DNA of 10,095 nt from Phycisphaerales bacterium (GTDB lineage Bacteria; Planctomycetota; Phycisphaerae; SM23-33): assembly GCA_003171235.1 (NCBI GenBank), contig PMYM01000016.1, positions 663-10,757 of the forward strand, written 5' to 3'. The notes beneath the pieces are model-generated. The model saw only the letters and a list, made by a program, of their open reading frames with translations. It did no database searches and was not told the DNA's origin. Below, piece after piece: positions 1-6,784 of the stretch (its first letter is position 1; each line of letters begins with the position of its first letter). Made by a program: the position numbers and the translations under genes.

Positions 1-911
1 AGGATCATGCCGTACTTCTTCAGGCCCGCCAGCACGATCTGCGTCTGCGGCGGGAACCTGCTGATGTCCACGGAGGCCTTCAGCCGCACGCGCATGCCCA
101 TGGGCGGCAACAACGGATCGTTGCTGTCGCTGGCGTAGTGGGTGGCGGGCGGGAGGTACGCCCGGCGGGACTTCTGCACGGTGAAGCGTACAGCGTGGCG
201 GATTTCGCGCTGCTCGATCACCTCGTCGGCCCGCACCAGGCCGGGGAATATGGGCAGCCCGGCGGCGTCGGCCGAGGTCCAGCCCGCCGGCCGGAGCTTG
301 TTGGACTTCAGGTCGAAAACGGCGGACGAATCGCACTTCCAGCCCTGGCCCCTGCCCAGCGGAAACGAACTGAATAGCTCGTACAGCACGAAGTTGTCCC
401 GGTCGATCACCAGCACGTGGCGGTCGCCCTTGGAGTCCTTGCCGCCCTCGATGGGGGCTTCGTCGGGAATGGGGTAGGGCCCCGGGTCGCTCTCGCTTGC
501 GTACTGGATCTGCAACTTGACCCGCGGCTGGTTGCCCGGCACCACCGCGTAGCCGAAGGTGCCGTGCGTGCCGAAGTCCGGATGCAGCGGCTGGTCCTTG
601 CCGATGCGGGCGATGAGCTTGTCGGAGTTGGGATCGAGGGGGGCCTTGGAGATGTCCTGGTTCCAGGGGTTGTCGTCGGGGAAGCACCGCCGCCCGCCCA
701 GCGAGGCGTTGATGCCCAGCTTCACGTCGTACTTGGGGCCGGGCTTGCTGGCGAGGGGACGGCTGGCCGGCGGCCTGGGGACGGGCCTGGACAAGGGCCC
801 GGAGGCGGGAGAGCTGGAGCTTGCCCGATTGCCGGCCAATTCCTGCGCGCCGACCCAGGCCAGCGCCGCCGCCAGGACCGCCGTCACAACCAAGAATGTT
901 CTTGCCGGCAT
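1..911 (-). CDS. Secreted protein of unknown function (3' end outside window)
   Basis: Partial gene: 303 complete codons are visible and the frame is open at the window edge. The ATG is preceded by GAGG six bases upstream. Residues 1-22 form a signal peptide (MPARTFLVVTAVLAAALAWV, then a GAQ cleavage-like site). Residues 30-59 are a Ser/Pro-rich linker, and a compact domain begins near residue 61. That domain contains FPDDNPWNQDIS (77-88), LHPDFG (109-114) and VLVIDRDNFVLYELF (166-180). Its style resembles conserved, uncharacterised secreted proteins of environmental bacteria, but I cannot name a family or an enzymatic activity. The product is probably exported and soluble. The gene follows the creatininase-family gene by 47 bases with no terminator between, so the two are probably co-transcribed. 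High-GC frames on the other strand overlap it but lack its signal peptide and start context. Confidence 0.82.
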   Translation of the reverse strand, partial: MPARTFLVVTAVLAAALAWVGAQELAGNRASSSSPASGPLSRPVPRPPASRPLASKPGPKYDVKLGINASLGGRRCFPDDNPWNQDISKAPLDPNSDKLIARIGKDQPLHPDFGTHGTFGYAVVPGNQPRVKLQIQYASESDPGPYPIPDEAPIEGGKDSKGDRHVLVIDRDNFVLYELFSSFPLGRGQGWKCDSSAVFDLKSNKLRPAGWTSADAAGLPIFPGLVRADEVIEQREIRHAVRFTVQKSRRAYLPPATHYASDSNDPLLPPMGMRVRLKASVDISRFPPQTQIVLAGLKKYGMI

Positions 912-958
912 CTCGCACCTCGAAACAAACCACGCAGAACGGGACGCATGCCGTAAGT

Positions 959-1765
959 TTAGAGTTTAGCGCTTAGGTTTGCCAGCAGGGGTTTGAGCTC
1001 GTCCTCGATCTCGGCGATGGTGATGTCGTACAGCTCCCTGCCCCGGCCGGCGGAGGCCTGCCGCCGTGGGTCGCACCGCTCGGGCACGAGGTGGTCGGGG
1101 CTCTTGCCGTCGAAGCCGCCGCCGTCGACGACGGCGTGGTTGGCGTAGGCCAGCGGCTCGGGCAGGGCCGGCAGGCGCTTCAGGTCCACCGCCTCGCCCA
1201 GGTGCATCATGAGCGAGGTCTCGTCGGAATCGGCGTGCCCGCCCGAACCGGCCTGAATGGCCGCCAGGGGCCCGGCGATGCGGAAACACACCTTCAGGTC
1301 GGTGGTGTTGCTGATCTCGATGGCCAGGCGCTTGAGGGTGGCGATCTGGTTTGTGGCCCCGTGCCCGTTGATGATGACGGCCAGGCGGGCGCCGAGCTGG
1401 CGGGCCTCGCGCAGCACCTCCCGCATCAGCACGGCCAGCACCTCCTCGGGGCAATAGCAGCTCTTGATGGAATTGGCGGGGAAGTCCATGCCCACGACGT
1501 ACTGGTCGGCCGGAAAGCCCAGGCTGCGCAACTGGTCGGGCCGGCGTTCGCGCTCGGCGCCCCAGAAGAGGGTCGGCCAGAGCAGCCCGCCGGTGCGGCG
1601 GCAGAGCTCGTCGGCCAGGTGGGCGGCGTTGAGGGCGTCGGTGCCGTAGGGCATGTGCGGCCCGTGCCACTCCAGCGGCCCGACAGGGATGAAAACGACG
1701 GGTTTCCGGCGCAGGCGCTGCACGATCTGGTCGGGGCGAAGGTGGGCAAGTTCGTAATCGCTCAT
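959..1765 (-). CDS. Creatininase-family metal-dependent amidohydrolase
   Basis: 268 residues, close to the usual size for the family. The signature residues are present: GPLEWHGPHMPYGTD (29-43) supplies Glu32, His34 and Asp43; INGHGATN (132-139) supplies His135; GHADSDETSLMM (176-187) supplies Glu182. In characterised members these positions bind a binuclear Zn/Mn centre that cleaves a C-N bond. Known substrates range from creatinine to formamidopyrimidines and mycofactocin precursors, so the substrate here cannot be assigned. There is no signal peptide, so it is probably cytoplasmic. The start is set at the ATG preceded by GGGAGA five bases upstream. An in-frame ATG at 1813 is rejected because the extra 16 codons run through an intergenic palindrome. 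The secreted-protein gene follows 47 bases downstream and may share its transcript. Confidence 0.88.
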   Translation of the reverse strand: MSDYELAHLRPDQIVQRLRRKPVVFIPVGPLEWHGPHMPYGTDALNAAHLADELCRRTGGLLWPTLFWGAERERRPDQLRSLGFPADQYVVGMDFPANSIKSCYCPEEVLAVLMREVLREARQLGARLAVIINGHGATNQIATLKRLAIEISNTTDLKVCFRIAGPLAAIQAGSGGHADSDETSLMMHLGEAVDLKRLPALPEPLAYANHAVVDGGGFDGKSPDHLVPERCDPRRQASAGRGRELYDITIAEIEDELKPLLANLSAKL

Positions 1766-1779
1766 GGTTTTCTCCCGTA

Positions 1780-1800
1780 GCACGAGCGTCTCGCTCGTGC
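1780..1800 (+). repeat. REP-like palindrome, copy 1
   Basis: Perfect 9-bp arms (GCACGAGCG and CGCTCGTGC) enclose a TCT loop. It is one half of an inverted pair with copy 2 about 75 bases away. It lies between the creatininase start codon and its probable promoter, so it would be transcribed as a leader hairpin. The reverse strand translates to HERDARAT, the tell-tale of the palindrome family seen between planctomycete genes. Confidence 0.8.
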
Positions 1801-1851
1801 CCAGATTCTGCATTCAGGTTGTTCTTCCGTCGCGGAGGAGACGCACAAGTT

Positions 1852-1857
1852 ATTCTA
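1852..1857 (-). promoter_or_regulatory. Possible -10 box for the creatininase-family gene
   Basis: On the minus strand this reads TAGAAT, five of six matches to the sigma-70 -10 consensus. No convincing -35 lies 16-18 bases upstream. Use of this box would give a leader of about 80 bases containing the palindrome at 1780-1800. Weak support. Confidence 0.22.
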
Positions 1858-1874
1858 CTTGGTTGGTCGCCGGC

Positions 1875-1893
1875 CACGGGCGAGACGCCCGTG
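1875..1893 (-). repeat. REP-like palindrome, copy 2
   Basis: Perfect 8-bp arms (CACGGGCG and CGCCCGTG) flank AGA, the reverse complement of the TCT loop in copy 1, so this copy is inverted relative to it. Flanking GGC and CCAC extend the resemblance to the other copies. It sits between the cold-shock gene's terminator and the creatininase gene. Confidence 0.8.
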
Positions 1894-1900
1894 CCACGAA

Positions 1901-1929
1901 GAAAAAAGAACGCCGCCCGAAGGCGGCGT
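1901..1929 (-). terminator. Intrinsic terminator of the cold-shock gene
   Basis: On the minus strand an 8-bp perfect GC-rich stem (ACGCCGCC / GGCGGCGT) closes a stable TTCG tetraloop and is followed directly by TCTTTTTTC. It begins 23 bases after the cold-shock stop codon. This is a textbook Rho-independent terminator and should separate the cold-shock transcript from the creatininase gene. Confidence 0.92.
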
Positions 1930-1952
1930 CGTGGTTTTGGGTCTATGTGGAG

Positions 1953-2153
1953 TTAGACCTTGTGGACGTTGACCGCCTTGGGGCCCTTGGGCCCGGTGGC
2001 CAACTCGAACTCCACCTGTTCACCTTCGGCGAGGGTCTTAAAGCCATCCCCGAGGATGTCGCTGTGATGCACGAACGCATCGGTCCCGTCGTCGGCAGTC
2101 ACAAAACCAAAACCCTTGGCATCGTTGAACCACTTCACCTTGCCGGTAGCCAT
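1953..2153 (-). CDS. csp: Cold-shock domain protein (CspA family)
   Basis: 66 residues, the normal length for a stand-alone cold-shock domain. The whole protein is one OB-fold that binds single-stranded RNA and DNA. It carries KWFNDAKGFGFV (RNP1 core KGFGFV) and DAFVHHSDI (RNP2 core FVHHS), and ends in the usual GPKGPKAVNVHKV strand. The role is as an RNA chaperone that unwinds mRNA secondary structure in the cytoplasm, either on cold shock or constitutively. The start is the ATG preceded by AAGGAG seven bases upstream; an in-frame ATG seven codons earlier would place that Shine-Dalgarno inside the gene. The gene is monocistronic: its own promoter lies about 180 bases upstream and its own terminator follows. 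Sequence alone cannot tell a cold-induced from a constitutive paralogue. Confidence 0.97.
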   Translation of the reverse strand: MATGKVKWFNDAKGFGFVTADDGTDAFVHHSDILGDGFKTLAEGEQVEFELATGPKGPKAVNVHKV

Positions 2154-2283
2154 GCTGCGGCTCCTTCTTCTCAACTTTCGGCAGTACGTCGGATCTGCGC
2201 CCCGGGAAGACAGCTTCGGGTTAGTGCCCTTGCTTGCCCCCGTGACTACAAAGGAAGATGGCCACGCCTATGGTCCTTCTCCC

Positions 2284-2318
2284 CGGCGGTGGAGACACGC
2301 TTCTCCATCCTCCCGCCG
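2284..2318 (-). promoter_or_regulatory. Hairpin near the 5' end of the cold-shock mRNA leader
   Basis: CGGCGGTGGAGA (2284-2295) pairs with TCTCCA (2302-2307) and CCGCCG (2313-2318). This gives a 12-bp stem interrupted by a 5-base bulge, with a 6-base loop. If transcription starts near 2327, the structure lies within the first 10-45 bases of a leader of about 174 bases. Long structured leaders control the classical cspA genes. A regulatory role here is inferred. Confidence 0.45.
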
Positions 2319-2333
2319 TCCAGGAACACCAGG

Positions 2334-2362
2334 AATATCCGGGCCGCGCAATAAAATGTCAA
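2334..2362 (-). promoter_or_regulatory. Sigma-70-type promoter of the cold-shock gene
   Basis: The minus strand reads a perfect TTGACA (2362-2357), a 17-base spacer, then GATATT (2339-2334; four of six matches, including the conserved second A and last T). A/T-rich sequence just upstream (2363-2380) may help. The predicted start near 2327 gives a leader of about 174 bases. The surrounding 2154-2502 stretch holds no gene I can support. Confidence 0.6.
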
Positions 2363-2488
2363 TTCAATTCCGGATTTATCGAAAGGCCCTCCGGAAGCCA
2401 TAAATTCCCGGTTATCGGGATATTGGCCTTGGGCCGATCCGTCTGGCCCCGGGGGCTCCCGCGACTGATGCCCGCCGGGCACATCCGC

Positions 2489-2503
2489 TATAATCCCCGC
2501 CGA
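2489..2503 (+). promoter_or_regulatory. -10 box abutting the transporter start codon (leaderless promoter)
   Basis: A perfect TATAAT (2489-2494) ends eight bases before the ATG at 2503. Transcription normally starts about seven bases after the -10, so the mRNA would begin at or within two bases of the start codon. No Shine-Dalgarno is present. The -35 region (CTGATG at 2465-2470, 18-base spacer) is poor. Confidence 0.55.
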
Positions 2504-3477
2504 TGGAAATGCGTTACGTGTATTTTGCCGCCCTGATCGTCGGGGCGACCTTGGCCGGCTACGTCGCCCGCCGCCGCGGGCTGAGCGAACGCCTGGCCGA
2601 ACTGTTGATGACCCTCGTGGCCGTCTGCGGCTACTCCACCGTGGGGCTATTATCGGTCTGGGTGACCCCGCTGCAGGGCAGCGACGTCTGGCTGCCGGTG
2701 CTGGGGGCGCTGCACGTGGCGATCATGACCGGCCTGGCCCTGGCCGCCAGCCGCTATGCCAGCCACGACCCCCAACTGCGGGGCGTAATGGCGGTCGCCG
2801 GCGGCATCGGCAACACCGGCTTCACCATGGGCGGGTTTGTCTGCTGGATACTCTTTGGCGACCAGGGGCTGGGCAAGACCGGCATCTACGGCATCATGTG
2901 GGCGTTCATGATCGTGGGGGTGACCTACCCGCTGGCCCGGCGTTTCAGCCGGACGGGCGGCCCGGCCAAGCCCTTTGTCCGCCTGCTGATCGAGAGCCTG
3001 CTGGACTATCGCTCCATCGGCCTGCCCATGATCGTGCTGGGCATGCTGCTGTCGGCCTGGCAGGTGCCGCGCCCGTTGTGGGTGGATGAATACCGCGTGG
3101 TGGACATCCTGACTTACGGCACGACGGCCCTGGCATATTTCGCCATCGGCCTGCGGCTGCACTTCACCTCGCTCTGGCCGCTGCGCAGGCTGATAGCCGT
3201 TCTGGCGGGCGTGCGTTTCGTCCTGGCCTTGGGCGTGGCGGTGGTGCTGGTCTACCTGGCGGGCCTGAGCCCCTGGCCGCTGGCGCCGGTCAGCTTGTGG
3301 GTCTTCCTGATCTGCTCCTTCTGTCCCACCGCCGTGACGGGCGTGGCCGTCTGCAACATGTTCAATCTCCGCCCGCGCGAGGCCTCGGTGCTGTTCGCCT
3401 CGAACACGGCCTTGTACGTGGCGGTGCTGCTGCCGGTGGTGGTGGCGATGGCGCGGGCCTTCGGCCCGGCCCCATAA
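2503..3477 (+). CDS. AEC-type (auxin efflux carrier family) permease
   Basis: 324 residues, almost wholly hydrophobic, with about ten membrane segments; typical length for the AEC family. GNTGFTMGGF (103-112) in the first half matches the family's conserved Asn-Thr-Gly-Phe region. The second half ends with CPTAVTGVAVCNMF and SNTALYVAVLLPVVV, the paired motif near the last helices of AEC proteins. Members are secondary carriers of the inner membrane that export or take up organic anions such as malate; the substrate here is unknown. The charged insert around residues 178-191 (WQVPRPLWVDEYRV) probably lies outside the membrane between the two five-helix halves. The start is the first ATG, eight bases after a perfect -10 box and without a Shine-Dalgarno; Met3 is a possible alternative. 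The gene stands alone and converges on the next gene. Confidence 0.78.
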   Translation: MEMRYVYFAALIVGATLAGYVARRRGLSERLAELLMTLVAVCGYSTVGLLSVWVTPLQGSDVWLPVLGALHVAIMTGLALAASRYASHDPQLRGVMAVAGGIGNTGFTMGGFVCWILFGDQGLGKTGIYGIMWAFMIVGVTYPLARRFSRTGGPAKPFVRLLIESLLDYRSIGLPMIVLGMLLSAWQVPRPLWVDEYRVVDILTYGTTALAYFAIGLRLHFTSLWPLRRLIAVLAGVRFVLALGVAVVLVYLAGLSPWPLAPVSLWVFLICSFCPTAVTGVAVCNMFNLRPREASVLFASNTALYVAVLLPVVVAMARAFGPAP

Positions 3478-3481
3478 ACCA

Positions 3482-3519
3482 GCACGGCGGCAGCCGGTTT
3501 TACCCGACTTCCGCCGTGC
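3482..3519. terminator. Hairpin between convergent genes, possible two-way terminator
   Basis: Perfect 9-bp arms, GCACGGCGG (3482-3490) and CCGCCGTGC (3511-3519), enclose a 20-base loop. They begin just after the transporter stop and lie past the stop of the opposing gene at 3573. A smaller stem, GCCAA/TTGGC (3522-3538), follows. Neither has a clear T-run, so termination is inferred from position. Confidence 0.45.
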
Positions 3520-3572
3520 CTGCCAATCCTCCCTTGGCTGTTGTCCGCTTCGCCAGGGCAATCAGATCGTTA

Positions 3573-5069
3573 TCAGTTGCGCTCCTCGAAGAGCGTCAGG
3601 AGGGGTTGAGTCTTGCTGGCGCCGAAGTTGACGGCGGCATAGCGGGTGGTGGTCCAGGCGCCTTGCGAGGGGCTGTGCCAGGTGGTCGTCACGATAGTGC
3701 GGACGGCCAGGCCGCCGGCCTCCAGGCCCGCCCAACTGCCTACCGACTCCAGCGGGGCCAGGGCGAATGACTTGAGAGTGATTCCATCCTGCGCCTGGCG
3801 CGTGGCCTCCTGCTTGACCTGCTCGGCCAGCAGCGTGGCCGCCCGCCCGTAGGCGTCGCGGCAAGAGGCGGCGAAGCTGGCGACGGAGGCCTGGTTGGGG
3901 GCGTAGGCGGCGGCCCGCTGGCGGACCAGGCCGCAGCAGAGGGCGCTGTCGGCCGGGCGGCCGTCGAAATCGCTGACCACGCCGTTGACGACCGTGGCGC
4001 TGGCCGCGCGGCCCCAGGCGCCGATCTGCCAGGTGGCGGTGAAACGCTCGCCCGTGCCGGCGATGCTGGCGGGCCGGCCGAACAGTCCGACCAGCTCGCC
4101 ATATTGCAGGCTGTCATTGGGGCCGAAGCGATAGGCGCCGGCCGAGCCGGTCGGTTGCGGAGCCTGCAGGCCGAAGAGGGCCTTGCGGCTGGCGGGTTTG
4201 CCGTCGATGCTCACCACCACGCGATCGACCAGGGCGGCCTGGTGGGCCGCACCCCAGTGCATTTCGGTGTTGTTGGCCTGGGTCATAATCGTGCTCGGCT
4301 GGCCGACGAAATAAACCAGCTCCCACTGGGTGAGGGGAGGTTCGCCCAGGCCCGCGGCGGCGGGCTTGGCGGCCGGTGAGCCGAATTCCAGGGCGGCGGC
4401 TAACTCGCGCCACTGGGTGAGTTGCTGGCCCTGGCTGCGCAGGGCCGTGCTGACGGTCTGGTTGACGTTTGCCAGGTCGCTCTGTTGCTTCTGCAGTTGG
4501 TCCAGTTGCCCACGGGCCTGCGACAGATCGCCCGACAGGCCGTCGATCCGGCTTGCGGCTTCGGTCAGCTTGGCCGTTGTCTGGTTGGCCACGGCCTGGG
4601 CCGCCGCCAACTCCTGTTTCAGTGGTTCGTCCGAGCTATCGGCCAGGGCCAGTTGCTCGTCCAGCTCGGTGACGAGTTCCTGGGCGGCCTGGAGCTTGAG
4701 CCCCTGTTCCTGGTCCTGCTGCTGGGCCTTCTTCAGCGACTCTTCCAGCCCCGCCAGGCGGTCGGCCAGGTCGCGGGCCTTCTCTTCCAGTTGCTTTCGC
4801 TGGGCCTGGAATTGCTTGGCCTGCGAGTCGTCCTGGACGGCCGCTTGGGGTTTGGACACGGCCGAGGCGGCGTACGGGTGGACGAAATAGCCGACGGCCC
4901 CGAAAGCGCCGGCCAGAATGGCAAAGCCGATTATCTTTTTCCACCGGCCGGGGGCGGCGGGCGTCTTGGCCGGAGGGGTTATCTGTACGGGGACGCTGGC
5001 GGAAGGCTCCTGAGAAAGGGCCTCGGGAGCGAGCGGGCTTTCGGGCGTTTGGGGCGTTGTGTCTTCCAT
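3573..5069 (-). CDS. Membrane-anchored coiled-coil protein with duplicated C-terminal module
   Basis: 498 residues; function not recognised. A Pro/Thr/Ser-rich cytoplasmic tail (1-40) leads to RWKK and one membrane helix (about 45-63, IIGFAILAGAFGAVGYFV). A Gln/Glu/Lys/Ala-rich region (about 80-225) has strong heptad character and should form a long coiled coil outside the membrane. Residues 246-301 and 321-381 are two related modules, each with an ELV..(F/G)..G.P start, a central Trp and a closing V..(I/F)DG.PA. A third, unrelated region (390-498) ends in LLTLFEERN. The module pattern resembles small BamE/OmlA-like alpha-beta domains, but this is only a likeness. The start is the ATG with GGAG eight bases upstream; an ATG 18 codons earlier would run through a leader hairpin. 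A topology like this suits an envelope scaffold or sensor, but no partner is visible. Confidence 0.85.
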   Translation of the reverse strand: MEDTTPQTPESPLAPEALSQEPSASVPVQITPPAKTPAAPGRWKKIIGFAILAGAFGAVGYFVHPYAASAVSKPQAAVQDDSQAKQFQAQRKQLEEKARDLADRLAGLEESLKKAQQQDQEQGLKLQAAQELVTELDEQLALADSSDEPLKQELAAAQAVANQTTAKLTEAASRIDGLSGDLSQARGQLDQLQKQQSDLANVNQTVSTALRSQGQQLTQWRELAAALEFGSPAAKPAAAGLGEPPLTQWELVYFVGQPSTIMTQANNTEMHWGAAHQAALVDRVVVSIDGKPASRKALFGLQAPQPTGSAGAYRFGPNDSLQYGELVGLFGRPASIAGTGERFTATWQIGAWGRAASATVVNGVVSDFDGRPADSALCCGLVRQRAAAYAPNQASVASFAASCRDAYGRAATLLAEQVKQEATRQAQDGITLKSFALAPLESVGSWAGLEAGGLAVRTIVTTTWHSPSQGAWTTTRYAAVNFGASKTQPLLTLFEERN

Positions 5070-5103
5070 GTTCCTAGCTCCACTGCATGGTGCCAGTCTC
5101 AGC

Positions 5104-5118
5104 CGGGGCTGCGCCCCG
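5104..5118. repeat. Leader hairpin upstream of the coiled-coil gene
   Basis: Perfect 6-bp arms CGGGGC and GCCCCG enclose TGC. It lies about 35 bases before the start codon of the minus-strand gene, inside its probable leader. Confidence 0.4.
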
Positions 5119-5131
5119 ACCATTCGGGAGG

Positions 5132-5160
5132 ATTATCGGCGCGCACGGCGGGCGGCTTAA
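5132..5160 (-). promoter_or_regulatory. Possible promoter of the coiled-coil gene
   Basis: On the minus strand GATAAT (5137-5132) matches five of six -10 bases. TTAAGC (5160-5155), 17 bases upstream, matches only three of six at -35. The start would lie near 5125, giving a leader of about 55 bases with the hairpin at 5104-5118. Confidence 0.33.
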
Positions 5161-5178
5161 GGAAGACACAGGGAAGTA

Positions 5179-5292
5179 AGTAGCCAGGATCCGGTAGGCA
5201 GTAGCCCGGAGCTAGTAGCCATGAAAACAACACCGCCACTACGGGTTACTGACCACTGGCTACCGGGTACAGGCTACTGCCTTTACGGCTAC
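5179..5292. repeat. Clustered AGTAGCC / GGCTAC inverted repeats
   Basis: Three AGTAGCC copies (5179, 5200, 5214) face three GGCTAC copies (5258, 5272, 5287). The best pair is GGCAGTAGCC (5197-5206) with GGCTACTGCC (5272-5281), a perfect 10-bp match; CCCGG (5205-5209) and CCGGG (5263-5267) add to it. The block lies between two minus-strand genes and its right edge overlaps the last four bases (stop codon included) of the LEPR-XLL gene. It could fold as a long imperfect hairpin, acting as a terminator or representing a small mobile repeat. No coding potential seen. Confidence 0.6.
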
Positions 5293-6776
5293 GGCTCGAA
5301 GTGGTAGAGGTATGGCTCGGTCACGTAGCGGTTGTTGGAGGCGTCGGTGAAGGTGTCGGTGCCCGCGCCGCCGTCGAAGACCGCCAGTTGCCGGAAGTCG
5401 GCGGTGTTGCCCGACTGGCCGGTCAGGCCGATCTTCAGCGTGTCGTCGCCGTCGCCCAGCAGGATGTTGGCGTCGCCCTTGAAGATGCTCGTCGGCCCGG
5501 CGGGGTCGCCGCCGCATTCGATCTGCACGGTGTCGTTGCCGCCGAGGGTCGCCAGGCCGAAGAAATCGCCGAAAGTGCTGTCGTCCACGTTGACGGTGTC
5601 GTTGCCCTCGCCGGTGACCAGGTAGGTGCGGTATTTCACGTCCAAGTGCTGGAGGGTGAGTATGTCCCTTCCGGCATAGGTGGTCACCCATAGCTGCTGG
5701 CCGATGGTCAGGTCCGCCAGCGTGATGGTGCTGCCGTCGTAGCCGGGGGCCAGTTGCAGAATAGCCCCCAGGGTCGTGCCGGCGACGCTGATGGTGTCGT
5801 AGCCGGAACCGGAAGTTATCTGCAGGCTCTTGCCGCCGGCCGAGGGCTTGATCATGTCCAAGGTGCAGCCGGTGACGGTGATGTTGGTGTCGCCGGCGCC
5901 GCTGGAGATGGTGGTCCTGCCGGCCACGGTAACAGTGTCCAGCGTGACGGTGTCGCTGCCCGTGCCGCCGTAAACGCCCAGGGCCTTGCCCACCTGCACC
6001 GAGGTGACGCTGGCGGTCGCCTCGCCGCCGCTGGAGCGGATCTTGAGGTTGCCGGCGACAGTGAGGTTTGAAACCTCCGCGCTGCCGGCGCCCGATCCGT
6101 TGGACAGGCTCAACTGGCTGCCGGCAAAAGTGCCCCCGCTCACCGTGATCTGGCTGCTCTGGCCGGCGCCGTTGGAGTTGGAGAGCGTGGCCTTGCCCGT
6201 GACGGTCAGGCCGGCCAGGGAGATCGAGCCGCTGCCCTTGCCGTTCTTGGCGCTGAGACTGCCGGCCACGCTCCCGCCGGTAATCATGACCTGGCTGGAG
6301 AGGCCGGTGCCGTTTGAATTGGACAGGTTGGCGCTGCCGGTCACGGCCAGGTCGGTCAGCAAAATGGTCCCTCTCCCGGTGCTATTCTTGGCGCTGAGGC
6401 TGCCGACTACGCTGCCGCCGTTAATGGTGATGGTGTTGTCGCCCCTGCCCAGGTCGATGGAGAGCTTGCCCGGCGCGGCCAGGCCGTTGACCGTCAGGCT
6501 GTCGTTGCCGTCGCTCAGCTTGATGCTGATGTTCTTGACCAGCCCGTCCAGCACCCAAACCTGGTCCAGCCCGTTGATGGTGGTGCCGTTGGCCCCGGTG
6601 ACGCGAAGCTGGGCGGGGCCAAGGCCCGCCTGGTCGAGCACGATCTGGTTGTCCAGCAGGTCGCCGCGAATGGTCATGCTGCCGCGGGAGAACTTCACCG
6701 TCACGTCGCCCGAGAGCAGGGTGCGATCTTCCAGCGCTTCCAGGTTCACACCCGCCATGTTATGCTTGCCGCTCAC
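5289..6776 (-). CDS. Secreted LEPR-XLL beta-repeat protein
   Basis: 495 residues from a GTG start. LEALEDRTLLSGD (12-24) is the LEPR-XLL-type motif found near the N-terminus of many large planctomycete surface proteins. The rest is rich in Gly, Ser, Thr, Asn and Val, in short alternating strands that predict a parallel beta-helix. Residues 121-167 and 168-214 are close tandem copies; 215-263 is a third, more diverged. The C-terminal third has RTX-like turns (TGEGNDTVNV, LGGNDTVQI, LGDGDDTLKI, FDGGAGTDTF) that may bind calcium. Probably extracellular or cell-surface; no catalytic motif is seen. GTG at 6776 is chosen because AGGAGG lies eight bases upstream. ATG at 6758 is the alternative. An ATG at 7010 is rejected because the extra 78 codons translate intergenic palindromes and overlap the divergent ATPase gene. 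Confidence 0.85.
   Translation of the reverse strand: MSGKHNMAGVNLEALEDRTLLSGDVTVKFSRGSMTIRGDLLDNQIVLDQAGLGPAQLRVTGANGTTINGLDQVWVLDGLVKNISIKLSDGNDSLTVNGLAAPGKLSIDLGRGDNTITINGGSVVGSLSAKNSTGRGTILLTDLAVTGSANLSNSNGTGLSSQVMITGGSVAGSLSAKNGKGSGSISLAGLTVTGKATLSNSNGAGQSSQITVSGGTFAGSQLSLSNGSGAGSAEVSNLTVAGNLKIRSSGGEATASVTSVQVGKALGVYGGTGSDTVTLDTVTVAGRTTISSGAGDTNITVTGCTLDMIKPSAGGKSLQITSGSGYDTISVAGTTLGAILQLAPGYDGSTITLADLTIGQQLWVTTYAGRDILTLQHLDVKYRTYLVTGEGNDTVNVDDSTFGDFFGLATLGGNDTVQIECGGDPAGPTSIFKGDANILLGDGDDTLKIGLTGQSGNTADFRQLAVFDGGAGTDTFTDASNNRYVTEPYLYHFEP
5988..6416 (-). repeat. Tandem 141-base coding repeats in the LEPR-XLL gene
   Basis: Two 47-codon units (6416-6276 and 6275-6135) share GSV(V/A)GSLSAKN, LTVTG-type strands and LSNSNG(T/A)G.SSQ. 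A third unit (6134-5988, 49 codons) is more diverged, beginning GTFAGSQLSLSNGSGAG. The period fits two coils of a beta-helix. Such arrays can gain or lose units by recombination. Confidence 0.75.
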
Positions 6777-6784
6777 AGCCGGAG

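Noticed and set aside
417..956. Plus-strand frame of 179 codons near the left edge
   Set aside because: It opposes the secreted-protein gene, which has a signal peptide, a Shine-Dalgarno and a plausible folded domain.
2246..2482. Minus-strand open frame of 78 codons upstream of the cold-shock gene
   Set aside because: It spans the TTGACA promoter and leader hairpin, has no Shine-Dalgarno and gives a composition typical of chance translation.
4422..5183. Plus-strand frame opposite the coiled-coil gene
   Set aside because: The Leu/Gln/Gly-rich product is the antisense of a Gln/Glu-rich coiled coil; the minus-strand protein has a coherent membrane helix and repeats.
5988..6416. Regular repeats considered as a CRISPR array
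   Set aside because: The units are in-frame coding repeats with no conserved 25-40 base direct repeat separated by unique spacers, and no cas genes are present.
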